A stretch of DNA of 64,000 bases from Candida dubliniensis CD36. Its lineage: Eukaryota > Ascomycota > Pichiomycetes > Serinales > Debaryomycetaceae. Below the pieces are notes generated by a model, which saw only the letters and a program-made list of their open reading frames with translations, was not told the origin of the DNA and did no database searches. Shown here one piece after another: positions 32,401-41,837 of the stretch. The position numbers and the translations under genes are program-made. Each line of letters begins with the position of its first letter. Positions within the stretch are counted from its first letter, which is position 1. Location: the NCBI RefSeq assembly GCF_000026945.1, contig NC_012861.1, positions 372,001 to 436,000 of the forward strand, written 5' to 3'.

Positions 32401-32934
32401 ATCCAATTTTTCATACCCATTTCTGGTGAATACTAATTTGGTTTGTTTGGGTTTAGATGGTGAGTTTGATCTTGAGGATTCAGTAGATCTTGTCGGGGAC
32501 CCAGCTCTGCTTCCATGAGGAGAAGATACAACTGAAGAAGGAGTGGATGTTTCTCGGGTTGTATTGACCGAGCTCAATTTGGGTGGTAATTTCAATGTGA
32601 ATGGGATTGGAATGGTATATTTACCTCCATTATTTGGTGAGTTTGAGTTTGAAGCTATGATATGCAATTTTTTAGCCATAGGCAATTTTGCTGCCTGTCT
32701 TAATCTTTCCTGATTAGAGGAAGAAGAAGAACTTATTATGGACTTAATATCATCATCTATTTTTGGTATTGTGGGTAACCTGTAGTCACTTACTGTTGCT
32801 GGTAGACTATATCTGTTTTTGACAGGTGAGGTTGATCTGGTTCTTCTATCCGAATCCAAAGGTATCAGAGTCAAATTAGTTGTTGGAATGCTCAAGTCGT
32901 CTTTTGACTTTCCTTGAGCAATTTGGGTTGACAT
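29470..32934 (-). CDS. FIR1: Fir1-like serine-rich protein, candidate Cbk1 target
   Basis: This 1154-residue protein is low in recognisable domains: Ser/Asn-rich with acidic patches near 555-585 and 985-1005. The call rests on position, since in S. cerevisiae FIR1 converges on ZRG8 just as this gene converges on the preceding one, 146 bp apart. Fir1 acts at the bud neck and in mRNA 3'-end processing and is a Cbk1 substrate. Consistent with that, FYFP at 616-619 fits the Cbk1 docking motif [FY]xFP, and HTRHKS (772-777), HTRNKS (794-799) and HKRSFS (401-406) fit the HxRxxS phosphorylation pattern. Without synteny it would be a hypothetical protein. Confidence 0.55.
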   Translation of the reverse strand: MSTQIAQGKSKDDLSIPTTNLTLIPLDSDRRTRSTSPVKNRYSLPATVSDYRLPTIPKIDDDIKSIISSSSSSNQERLRQAAKLPMAKKLHIIASNSNSPNNGGKYTIPIPFTLKLPPKLSSVNTTRETSTPSSVVSSPHGSRAGSPTRSTESSRSNSPSKPKQTKLVFTRNGYEKLDLSLDSDCEDVENSLLNMSLQYQEDLNKRIALSKRAVPPPSVSTNNSKFASKAFLSRNTDELSIIEEVSNCGSRHSSVLSKLNSAKAELDAQTQKVQQQKPVVTPIKVPEAKQIQTLISPFNNPKNKDHKSNQQEKSLPNLPTKDTTTPKQETVTFNKKKTPGPIRVTAPKLKTHQYNKSLPDIPIHRSTTSGPNKSQVPKSQRETNLNRLTYASDPNKVLKVHKRSFSDESHVSSVSSFSSVGDFMHIARLETMSPPAEKLRFFNMNHGNNQKQLKIQPINIDSKSKNEKSEKSKKLEKNDTRTLLIPPQNIRNVSSSSTSSFQSQGTSSSWDSLQKSIDITLGSRPEEETINKKSIKPTPKLTKILGDNNVSDDGSWLDTSESASDDDEEEEDNNNSNQTIEDYEHTKPLNIHKEVSNDQKDLNFIDVNNRGLDRDFYFPNTFENSTNSQEVKDRVPQEVNRKARHSFYSSNGQIEIPDLSDKRFPDEYSSIAPSSYNGTTFSEIRTEISVSDVDDESNTNLKVGVPGKDAIKHLKQQYSALGDDSDADYASNITSLYGGGGVLDKDHLKLAPIQPQLECNLLLPGRSSPAKHTRHKSMFNINFGLGESNNNSAHTRNKSVDILSEMTTFGKQQLGVNSGNHLSRDYSDKSNESKSKMIIEQPVAPLVITRKPSSGNNQSDNNVSNNKQQEQNQEQEEILNIKVAEPPKKVDYAVDFKESNSQDDDFGTQFVTPRIGSRSIDTENGPNVGAITKSLKPKTRLIASNEDDSDTETESVVIDLTKDKYDIVHVIGRKDSTRSYKSTTETINGKDVEVVIVEDEDEENESDENYDELMSIYSKYRNNSWLFRNNSAASSTASFSSNSSSAVTQKQRVIPPSIQTPKHPRDLNIKRTSGSVASSSMASYKSKRILPPAKTPSLTNNNSKITNDKVQRKESQSRRKSMPALESHYFDYASNDQYDFNTFMQQRRTSEKEM

Positions 32935-34155
32935 TTTGAAGTGTTCTGTTGTCTTCTTGTAAATGTTAATAAAAAAGAAAATTTCACGATGTGATGGACC
33001 AAACGGAAAATTGTGTTAGTTATATGAATTCACGGGATATCAAAGAACAATATCAGAAGAAAAGAACTAAATGAACAAATCTAAAATATAGTTGGGAAGT
33101 AAAGCGTTACAATGGTCTTGTAAATATAATATCGGATTCAAAACAATGCTGGTTGAATTGATGTGTGGTATTTCTCAATATCTCAAAAATTATCGATGCT
33201 ACCATTTTTTGTTGTTGTTTTCGCTCAATTAGGAAATTAACAAAAAAAAAAAAGAAAAAAAAAAATAATAAATTTGGCCCCAAGCGTTTGCAATTGGAAC
33301 ATTTGATGTGGCAAGATTGAAATTCAAATACGAAAAAAAAAAAAAGAAAGAAAAAAGGAGCTATTAATGAAACCTCTAAGGTAACCAACATCCAAATATA
33401 TGTCGATTACCTTATTGGTTGACTTTTGGAACTTCCCACGTTCATTATTTTACTAGAACAGTCAAGAGCAATTTCTACTGCCTACACAAGCTTGTTGCTT
33501 TTCCTTTGACTAATTGTGGGCTGGTGGGTTAGTTTTACCGCCTTGAGATAACAACTAAAAGAGAGCAATATGGATGAAATTAGTTCTCTATTCTATTTTT
33601 GGAACTTCTGAAATAGTTAACAAAATCAAATTAGATTAATTTAGAGCCTATTGTTTGTGTGATTTTATAATGAAAAGTTTTTTAGTTTCTTCTTTTAGAT
33701 GACAGAATCAAAACAATTTCAAGAAAGGGTTTTTGTTGTGTAGTAATTACACTTTGCGAAAGTACGTACTAAGAATATCTTACTGACATACAATGAATCT
33801 AATACCAGCATTGTATAGTTTTACAATGCACTTTGTCTCATTGAGATACAAATAGTGTAAATCGGTTATGATTTCAAAATTCTTGGTAAAAGTCCTACTT
33901 CTATCAAAACTACTTGTTAATCTTTCAGCCTGCTTAGTACACAAAGCGTTGTCTTAATTTCAAATCTTACACTGGTTATTAATTGTAATAACTATGATTT
34001 TTGGTTTGCATGGTTTTTTTGTTTCAATAGAAGTTAAACTTGATTTTTTTTTTTTTATTTTTCTAGACATGGGATACATAACAATTTAAAAAGAGAACTA
34101 CATATTTATATATATGTAATTCATGAGAATTGAAACACTTCTTTCAAAGAATGTT
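32935..34155. promoter_or_regulatory. Promoter region of the FIR1-like gene
   Basis: This 1.2 kb lies between two minus-strand genes: it is the 5' region of the FIR1-like gene and the 3' flank of the monooxygenase. It contains A-runs near 33241-33264 and 33340-33355 and AT-rich DNA. A degenerate old insertion cannot be excluded, but no terminal repeats were found. Confidence 0.5.
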
Positions 34156-35814
34156 TTATCTTCTTTTTTTGTTTTCGGTTAATGGTTCGTACTTCAAGTC
34201 ACTATAAGTAGGAAATTGAGTTTTCCACCAGTAATGAAGCTGACTCCAAGGGTACGAAACAGAATTGACTTTTGCACCAGAGTACCAAGAAACACAACCA
34301 CCGAATGGAGTACCAAAAACAGACTTGTTAATTTCTTTTTGAAGAGTAGTAAGCCAGTTATCATAAGCTTCATCCTTAATTTGGACAGATTTTGCCTTTC
34401 CTTGGAAAACAGGTTTAGCAGTCTTGAGGAAATAATCAACACCATTTTCAATTCCCATAACAACCGAAGCATGACCAGTGATTGAGTTTGTACCTCCAAT
34501 TGTCCAGAGATTTGGGCAGTGTTTGATCAAAAGGGTTCTGTAAGCACTTGCACCTTCTTCCTTCCAAAGTTGGGTAATATCAGCACCATTACGACCAACA
34601 ATCTCAAAATTGAAATGACTTTTGCTTAAATTGTAACCAGTACAAGCAACAATAATGTCAGCCTCAATATGTTCACCACTTTCCAACACAACACCATCTT
34701 CAACAACTTTAGCAACACCTTCTGTTTTAATGTCAATTCTGGGATCTTTCAAAGATGGAACATAGTTGTAATCAAAAATCAATCTTTTGCAACCAATTTT
34801 GTAATCTGGAATAAGCTTGTCGTGATATTTTTCTGGGGCAACTTCTTTTATATACTGAACAGATGCCTCAGTGGTTACCTTACGTACAAAATTAGAAACA
34901 ACACCTCCACCTTTAAACAATGGAACTTTCAATTCGGAGAAGAAAATAAACATCAATCGGAAAAAATACATCGTGAAATAGTTGAATGAAAACAAACGGT
35001 AAAGTGTGTAAATTACTTTTGGAAGTGGTCTCATAATGTAGTGCTTGGATCTGGAGATTTGAGTCAACGAACCAACACTGTATTGAGGATCATTAAGTAA
35101 TGCAGGAACAGCTTGGTTAGCACTGCATCCGTTACCAACAACAACAACTTTTTTGCCTCTGAAATCAACTGAATGGTCCCAGAGAGCTGAATGCATGTAA
35201 TCACCCTTAAAATTATCTAAACCCTTGGCGTCAAAGTGTAACGGATGAACTAACCCACCATGACAAGCAAGTAAAAGTTTACTTTTATGAATAATTCTCT
35301 GTCCAGTTTTAACATCGTGTGCAAATAGAGTCCATTGTCCATTGACGTCGTCCCATTCAACTTTGTTGATTTCAGTTTGGAATCTTGTTTTTTCTTTCAA
35401 TTTGAATTTATCAGCAACTCGTAAAAGGTACTCTTCCATCTCATATTGTGGTGGTTGAATTCTACTCCAGTTTGAAGTCAAAGCAAATGAAAAAGAATAC
35501 CATAAAGCAGGAATATCACTAGCACATCCTGGATAAGTGTTGGCGTACCAAGTACCTCCAAAGTTGTCATGTCTTTCAAAAATCTGAATGTCATGTTCAT
35601 CATATTTTTCCATGGTTTTGATTGCACCAGCCATACCTCCAAACCCAGCACCAATAATAGCAAGTTTAGAAGTCGTGGTAATGGTTGGTAATTTGTCGTT
35701 GATAGCGTACCGATCTTTACGATGTGGACCTAAAATGTCCAATTCATCTTGATGGTTGATTCTGAACTTTGCTGGGTTCTTGTGAGATTCTCTTGTTAAA
35801 GTGATAGTTGACAT
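34156..35814 (-). CDS. Flavin monooxygenase, Baeyer-Villiger type
   Basis: This 552-residue FAD/NADPH enzyme belongs to the class B flavin monooxygenases. The FAD-binding GAGFGG motif is near residue 55. It is followed by GGTWYANTYPGCASD, the second fingerprint of Baeyer-Villiger enzymes, and FKGDYMHSALW near 200-212, the FxGxxxHxxxW fingerprint with the key His. A second Rossmann motif (VVVVGNGCSANQ) binds NADPH. A hydrophobic stretch around 265-290 could contact membranes. The substrate cannot be told; ketones, including steroid or cyclic ones, are typical. S. cerevisiae has no close equivalent known to me. The frame extends to a TTG at 35877, but the first ATG is at 35814. Confidence 0.88.
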   Translation of the reverse strand: MSTITLTRESHKNPAKFRINHQDELDILGPHRKDRYAINDKLPTITTTSKLAIIGAGFGGMAGAIKTMEKYDEHDIQIFERHDNFGGTWYANTYPGCASDIPALWYSFSFALTSNWSRIQPPQYEMEEYLLRVADKFKLKEKTRFQTEINKVEWDDVNGQWTLFAHDVKTGQRIIHKSKLLLACHGGLVHPLHFDAKGLDNFKGDYMHSALWDHSVDFRGKKVVVVGNGCSANQAVPALLNDPQYSVGSLTQISRSKHYIMRPLPKVIYTLYRLFSFNYFTMYFFRLMFIFFSELKVPLFKGGGVVSNFVRKVTTEASVQYIKEVAPEKYHDKLIPDYKIGCKRLIFDYNYVPSLKDPRIDIKTEGVAKVVEDGVVLESGEHIEADIIVACTGYNLSKSHFNFEIVGRNGADITQLWKEEGASAYRTLLIKHCPNLWTIGGTNSITGHASVVMGIENGVDYFLKTAKPVFQGKAKSVQIKDEAYDNWLTTLQKEINKSVFGTPFGGCVSWYSGAKVNSVSYPWSQLHYWWKTQFPTYSDLKYEPLTENKKRR

Positions 35815-37179
35815 AGCTATGGCTAAGGAAAAGTTGATGATTGTGAAATTAAAAATTGCAATTATTGGATTGGGCAAGTAACTCCTTATATACTTTTCTG
35901 ATAAGCTCTACTAGCCCCACAACTTCTGCTGGTAAAGGTATCCCCACATGATATAACTGGATAATCCTTTTGAGAGTTTGGTGATAAGTATGCTGTGGTG
36001 ATAAGTAAATTAAGGATGAAAAGTCTTTGCAGGGGGAAGACAGTCGGTGGGGAAGAGTGGGGGCCTTTTTTTTCACCTATTTTGGTTTACTTGCATGCAA
36101 ATTCTGAAAGAGATGTGAAACAAATAACTCATAAAATCATTTCTTGTTGAACAATAATTCACCAATCTCCGAGTATGTGTAATATTCTTTTGTGCACGCA
36201 AGAATTAGCTGTAATTAGAAAATATCTCTCGGTATAATGATAACTGTCGGTATTGATCCCCGCCCCCACACCCCCCACCCCCACACGCAAGCACACATTT
36301 TTTCCCAAACACTAGAAGACTATCAAGATTTAGTACCGACATAATAAACCTAGGTTTACCCTATTTTAAATACCCTTACCTGCTTATCAACAATAATAAT
36401 GTGAAACCAGTGAATTCAAAGTTCGGGGTTTAGAGTGGTTGGGGTTTTAGGAATTATCTGAATTATAATCACAGGTAATGAGATTAGTGAAAAATAATAT
36501 TTGTGAAACCTTAACTTCCAGGTACGGAAACACTCTTGGCGATTGAAAAGGTTAAGAACATATCAAATAATAATACTCGTTACCACTCTTCACGTGTCAA
36601 CTCAAAAGTTTGATTAAACTGGAAGTTAAAAAAAAAAAAGGAGACAGTGATCATAGTTGTAATAAAATATTGATATTTGATAACTCCGTTAATATTATGC
36701 AGTCGCGGATATGATCACCCGCAACTAGTCTGAAAGTTTTGTGGGTGATAATACTTTGCTCCTGTTATTTCACTGAATAGAGCAAAGTGGTGGTTTCGTG
36801 ATGTGACTGTCTATGTCATCATTGAAAAATCTTAAACCCGAAACCCCATACAACAAAATTTAGCCGATAATCGTTGAAAAATAGAAGAGATCCTTTGGGT
36901 TAAGGGAGCATTCTATCAATGAATAGAGAGTTTTGATACCAGATAAAGCACTTTAAAGGAAATCCACTCTATAATTTTGATTACTGTTTTGTATTACTTA
37001 TCGAATTAGCATCATTTATCAGAGAACATTGTACTACACCACAGTTTTTCTTTTTCTCTTTTTTACAATTGTTCAACCTTTTTGGTTTTTTTCTTATGTA
37101 AGCTAAAAGTCTACTTTAGTTTTCTTTCTTTTGGCAACCAATTCAATAAATTAATGCTCAACCAAAATAAAACACGATT
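35815..37179. promoter_or_regulatory. Divergent promoter, monooxygenase and septin
   Basis: This long 1.37-kb region lies between divergent starts. It contains a dense C-run cluster at 36258-36282 (a G-quadruplex candidate on the minus strand) and a CACGTG E-box at 36591-36596. No gene was recognised. Its length suggests complex control of one of the two genes. Confidence 0.55.
36258..36282 (-). promoter_or_regulatory. G-quadruplex candidate
   Basis: Four C-runs of 4, 5, 6 and 5 bases are separated by loops of 1, 3 and 1 base, so the minus strand carries four G-runs in a very tight arrangement. It lies about 445 bp upstream of the monooxygenase ATG on its sense strand, in otherwise AT-rich DNA. 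Confidence 0.6.
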
Positions 37180-38682
37180 ATGAAATCAAAAGTGAAAGAG
37201 TCTAGTGCCAGTCCAACAACTGCTAATGGTATCTCCACCCAGAATAGTCCATGTTTAAACACATTTGTAGTTTCAACACCAGAGACACCACATAAATTCT
37301 CTAATCCAATCGATATTATTTCAAAAAAAAGTTCCATTAAAAGCTTTGGAAGTGTCAAATTTATTAATACCCTGGAAATAACAAGTCCCCTTTTGAATAC
37401 TGATGACAAATATGTGAATCGACAATCCGACCATTGTACTTCTGAATTTGAAGACTCTAAGAAAGCAGGTTTGAGCTGTTTGCCATACCAATGTGAAAAA
37501 AGTTCGAATCTAATGGGCGGTAAATTTTCGTTAATGGTAGCTGGTGCAAGAGGTACTGGGAAATCAAGTTTTGTGAATTGTTTGTTTGGGAGTGAGTTGT
37601 TAGTTGACAGTTATGATACCACCAATGAAGAGTTTCTTGATGTAAAGAACTTTGAATTAACTGAGAATGGATTCACGTTGAATTTACAAGTAATTGAAAC
37701 TGTAAATTATGGTAATTCCTTTGACACAGGGTTTAAACCGGAATCGTTGTGTGCCTTTGTGGATGAAAAATTTAAGGCTTTCCTTTATCAAAGTAAGCAG
37801 CCAAGAAGAGAAGGGTTAATTGACTTGAGAGTGCATTGCTGTGTTTATTTTCTATTCCAAACAGTCAACCCAATATCAGATTTGGATATCCAGACAATGA
37901 AGAGTTTATCAACCAGAACAAACTTGATCCCCGTGGTAGCCAAAGCAGACACATTAACAGAAACTGAATTACACAACTTTGAAATCATGGTCAGAACAAC
38001 GTTGGCAAAGCATGACATAGAGACTTGTCAATTTTTCTCTAATAAAGAATTACTACAAGAAATTAGGTTGAAGATTCCCTTTTCAATTATTTCTTCTTCT
38101 TTTTCTCCATCATTGGATAATAATAACGGAATAATTGAAAGAATTCGAAAGTATCCTTGGTGCTTATTAGATATAGAAAATGAATCTTATTGTGATTTCC
38201 ATTATATCAGAAAACTATTATTAGAAGAGAACATGTTAGAGTTTGTAGCATCAACTGAAGTTTACTACGAGCAATTTAGGAGTATTTTTCTAAGTGGTGA
38301 TTCAATTGCGGTATCAGCAGATTATTACAAAAACTACGATTCAAATCAATCTAAGAATTTGAAGGATAAACTTGATAGAAAAAATTCTAACATGAAAGAA
38401 AATTTCAACTATTATCAAGATCAACATGATAAACTTAAAGCAAAGAAATTGTATTTGATCCAACAACAAAAAAAGCTACAAAACGAAATACATTCTTTGG
38501 CAAACGAACGAACGGAATTGCAGGTTTTTGTTAATAACTACGAGACATCAAGTTTTGAAAGTCAAGATTCTCAGAATGCAATTACTGGCAATGGCTATAA
38601 TTTATTTTATCAACAAAATACATTGGTAAATTCTTTGAGTGTTGAAATGTCATCATCGTCTGACACAGTTATTTCTCAATAG
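37180..38682 (+). CDS. Divergent septin (Spr3/Spr28-like)
   Basis: This 500-residue protein has a septin GTPase domain at about 110-380 and a C-terminal coiled coil at about 395-450, the septin layout. The P-loop GARGTGKS is intact at 122-129 and the G4 motif AKAD is near 253. The G3 motif is degenerate: ETVNYGN stands where septins have DT(P/V)GFGD. Septins form the bud-neck filament collar. The sequence is far from the core Cdc3/10/11/12 types and looks like the meiotic septins Spr3 or Spr28. The N-terminal 100 residues are Ser/Thr-rich. Which of the two it is cannot be settled by eye. Confidence 0.85.
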   Translation: MKSKVKESSASPTTANGISTQNSPCLNTFVVSTPETPHKFSNPIDIISKKSSIKSFGSVKFINTLEITSPLLNTDDKYVNRQSDHCTSEFEDSKKAGLSCLPYQCEKSSNLMGGKFSLMVAGARGTGKSSFVNCLFGSELLVDSYDTTNEEFLDVKNFELTENGFTLNLQVIETVNYGNSFDTGFKPESLCAFVDEKFKAFLYQSKQPRREGLIDLRVHCCVYFLFQTVNPISDLDIQTMKSLSTRTNLIPVVAKADTLTETELHNFEIMVRTTLAKHDIETCQFFSNKELLQEIRLKIPFSIISSSFSPSLDNNNGIIERIRKYPWCLLDIENESYCDFHYIRKLLLEENMLEFVASTEVYYEQFRSIFLSGDSIAVSADYYKNYDSNQSKNLKDKLDRKNSNMKENFNYYQDQHDKLKAKKLYLIQQQKKLQNEIHSLANERTELQVFVNNYETSSFESQDSQNAITGNGYNLFYQQNTLVNSLSVEMSSSSDTVISQ

Positions 38683-39785
38683 ATTTGTTGCTAAAATAAT
38701 GCAAAATTTGTAACAAAAAAAATGCACGTCTTGTTTGTTTCTCCTCACAATCCCTCTAAAATTGGTATATCTCCTCTATTGTTTAATATTCTAATCTATG
38801 TAAAAGAAATAAATCAATTTTCGGAACTTTATTTATTAATTTGCAATCATGTATTATCACAATCCGATCTTGATAAACCCTAATTTAAATACGAGTCGTG
38901 TAAAATATTCAAATCATTCACAATTATTCTTGATCACATTTTGAATCTATAAAAGAAACAGAAAAAATTTTTTTTTCTTTCTTCAACTCTTCATCATCTT
39001 CTTCTTTGACACATCCATTCAATCTTCCTAAAGCCATATGATATTTGAACAAATACATTGATGAGTATGTTTTATTATTAAATTATCAAACTTAACATTT
39101 TTCCCAAAAAAAGAAGTATGATGAATTCACAGGATGAATAGTTTTTTTATTAAGTATGTTTTTCTGGCATCTCTAATGTTAGGGCTTTTCAGCTCGATGA
39201 ATACATCAATTGACTAAATTATCTGATAACATAATTGAATTAATCAATTAAGTGAATGTAAATGACATCATATTTTATTTTTTTTAGGATTAGGAAAATG
39301 TGACAACCCAAGATTGAAAGTGGAAATCTGTTACTAACTTGATTGTTTAAGATATTAATAGATTTTATACATATCTTTAGATAGTATTGAATAATTAGTT
39401 TTCACAATATATTTTTGTTTATTTATAACTGAAAATAAATCTCTCCAATTTGTAGATCAAACAAACTTCATAGTTGATCCCCTCTCTACCCAATCTACAC
39501 CACCAATACGTAAATCTCTCTACAAACATACACTTCTAAAATCCTTATAGATACCAACCTCAAGGACAGAACTTCTGAAGATGCTTTACGAAAATCCAGA
39601 AATTAGAATCTACTCTACTGTTTGTTAATCGCCGAGTTTTCTTTTCTCATTTCTCTCAGGGAGATTTGTCGCTCTTCACAATTTTTTATTCACAACCCAA
39701 CTTCTTTTTTTTTTTTTTTTTTTTCTTTTTCTAACAAATCTACAAACACCAATTGAAAGAACACATTTCTAAATACACTCTCAAC
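38683..39785. promoter_or_regulatory. NMD4 5' region with candidate UTR intron
   Basis: This 1.1-kb non-coding region contains donor-like GTATGT at 39065-39070 and 39154-39159, a perfect TACTAAC at 39332-39338, and acceptor-like TAG at 39359-39361 and 39378-39380. This set could form an intron in the NMD4 5' leader. A T-run of about 20 bases lies just upstream of the NMD4 start. The left end is the septin 3' flank. Confidence 0.5.
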
Positions 39786-40976
39786 ATGTCACTTGAGTTA
39801 AGCTCAGATGAGAGTGAAGATAATTTTAGAGATGAGTTAGTGGATATTCCTAGCAGGTTTTCTAAGGAATCCATTACTATAGACACACGTCAAGTGAGGT
39901 TAATTTTAGATCACACAGCCTTTGTCAGGGGAATTGGTAATATCAAAAGATGGTTCAATGAAGATTATATCAATTCCAATATCACCAGATCCAATGAAAT
40001 TATTAATTTGAATATTTACATCCCAACCTATACTTTGCACGAATTTGATTTTGCTAAAAAGGGCACATCTATTAGTGCCACCAATGCACGTGAAGCAATT
40101 AGATTCATTGATAATTATTTGGAAAATGAAGTTGAAATGAATTCAGACAAAATCCACTATAATCTTATTTTGGAATCTGCTGAAGACAATGTGCCATCTT
40201 GGAATAAGTGTAATCATTATAAAGTGCATTCTCCGAGGATCAGAGAATTCCCAAATTATAAAACCAAATTTGATTCATCTTTAATTGGACAAACTGCAAA
40301 TATTAACGACGATCCCGAATTTAATGAAAATTTTGATAATGCTTTAACTTTTAATCAACGTAATAAATTAAATGATATACAGTATGAAAATTCTGCATCT
40401 TATCAAAATGCTATTGCCAATTCTGATAACTTGGCAGAAATGCCAGTACGTTTGAGATATTTGATTAGAAGTTGTATTTATAAAAGATTCATTGAAGCAA
40501 CTAAACCAAAAATCAAAAATGAGATTGAGGATTGGAAATTAGTTACAGAAGATCCAATCACAAAAATTTGGGCTAAATCATATGGAATTGATTGTCTCAA
40601 TGTTAATGAAGCGGAATTATTGATATTCCAAAATTATGATGTCAATCTGTTCAGATTATACAATTTATACGCGAATGATGGAGATAATTTTGATCCAAGC
40701 ACAAACATTTTGCAAAATACAATCGACACCACTTTGTATTCATACTCAAGAGTTCAAGATGATCACGTAAATCCAAATTACCGAGGTAAAAACCACCGAG
40801 GAAAAAATAATAGAGGAAGACGTGGAACGAAAAGAAGAGAAAAATGGTCATTAACAACCGATTCCGTTGTCAGCGAGGAGAGAAATGAAGCTGGAACTGG
40901 TTTCATCAAAAAGGAGAAGTTTGGAGCAATTAATTATGCCCCAAGAGGACAAGGTGAATTATGGAGACCAGGATGA
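39786..40976 (+). CDS. NMD4: Nonsense-mediated decay factor Nmd4
   Basis: This 396-residue protein has a PIN-fold domain from about 35 to 290. GIGNIKRW and YIPTYTLHEFDF match yeast Nmd4 closely, and the C-terminal YAPRGQGELWRPG matches its conserved tail. Nmd4 binds Upf1 and promotes nonsense-mediated mRNA decay, in a role related to Smg6. The protein is longer than the roughly 220-residue yeast form: the PIN domain carries an insert at about 120-210, and an Arg/Gly/Lys-rich segment near 335-360 could bind RNA. The ATG at 39786 is chosen; the frame upstream is open only from a TTG at 39753 and stops just before it. Confidence 0.9.
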   Translation: MSLELSSDESEDNFRDELVDIPSRFSKESITIDTRQVRLILDHTAFVRGIGNIKRWFNEDYINSNITRSNEIINLNIYIPTYTLHEFDFAKKGTSISATNAREAIRFIDNYLENEVEMNSDKIHYNLILESAEDNVPSWNKCNHYKVHSPRIREFPNYKTKFDSSLIGQTANINDDPEFNENFDNALTFNQRNKLNDIQYENSASYQNAIANSDNLAEMPVRLRYLIRSCIYKRFIEATKPKIKNEIEDWKLVTEDPITKIWAKSYGIDCLNVNEAELLIFQNYDVNLFRLYNLYANDGDNFDPSTNILQNTIDTTLYSYSRVQDDHVNPNYRGKNHRGKNNRGRRGTKRREKWSLTTDSVVSEERNEAGTGFIKKEKFGAINYAPRGQGELWRPG

Positions 40977-41837
40977 TTTAACCAAAAAAAAAAAAAACAA
41001 CAACAACGTATATCTTACTATTGTATTTACATTAAATTATTGGGCATTTAAAGCTAGTTATTTGTATCAACGTTTTTTTTATTTGAACATGAGAAACTGG
41101 TTGGATGGTATATGACATGATTTAGATTTGACGTTTAATCAATCTTTGTTATTATTGGAAACAAGTCATAAAAAGAACATCTAAGTATTTGAGGATTAAG
41201 TTGGACTATTTCAAATTCAGATTTTACAACCACCCTAGATACACACATTTACATACATAGATACATAGTTTGTAAAGTATCAAGCGTAGGAGTTATCCAA
41301 GTACACGACCCAATACAAGTTATTTTTTTTCCACCATGACACCAACGACACCAACAACAACAAATTGATTAGCACGTGATCAAAACAAATGAGAGACAAA
41401 CAACGCACAATGAAAAGGGAAAAAAAAAAAAAAGTCAAAGCCAAAAGGAAAAAAAAAAAAAAAGAAGAAAAAAATAAACAAGCCAACAATTTTATATTTC
41501 CATATATATTTATCACTAAATTCGAGTTTGATATTAAACAATCAATCAACCATATTTGATTGATTAATTATTTTTTTATTAAATTTTTTTTTTTATCAAT
41601 TTATTCAATTATATTTAATTGAACTTGATAATTCTTCCACCTGCCCTTTCCCCCTTCCACTCCATTTCATTTCATTCATAGACTTATCAATTGAAAAACT
41701 AAACTCAATTTTAGATTTTCATTGGTTTGACAATTTTTATTGTTTACAATAAGTTATCATAATTTTTTTTTTTATTATTTGTTTTTATTTAATACATTCA
41801 TTTTGTTAATCTTTTGCTAAATTATTATTTTCCTATA
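40977..41837. promoter_or_regulatory. SNF2 promoter region
   Basis: This 861-bp region holds several A- and T-runs (about 40984-40996, 41419-41464, 41572-41592, 41765-41774) and a CACGTG E-box at 41373-41378, about 460 bp before the ATG. The E-box is the Cbf1-type core; binding is not shown. No gene is present. Confidence 0.5.

Noticed and set aside
33400..34150. Possible LTR or transposon remnant
   Set aside because: No paired terminal repeats, target duplication or element gene could be found by eye.
35815..35877. Upstream extension of the monooxygenase
   Set aside because: It begins with TTG and its hydrophobic stretch is not part of the family; the first ATG is at 35814.
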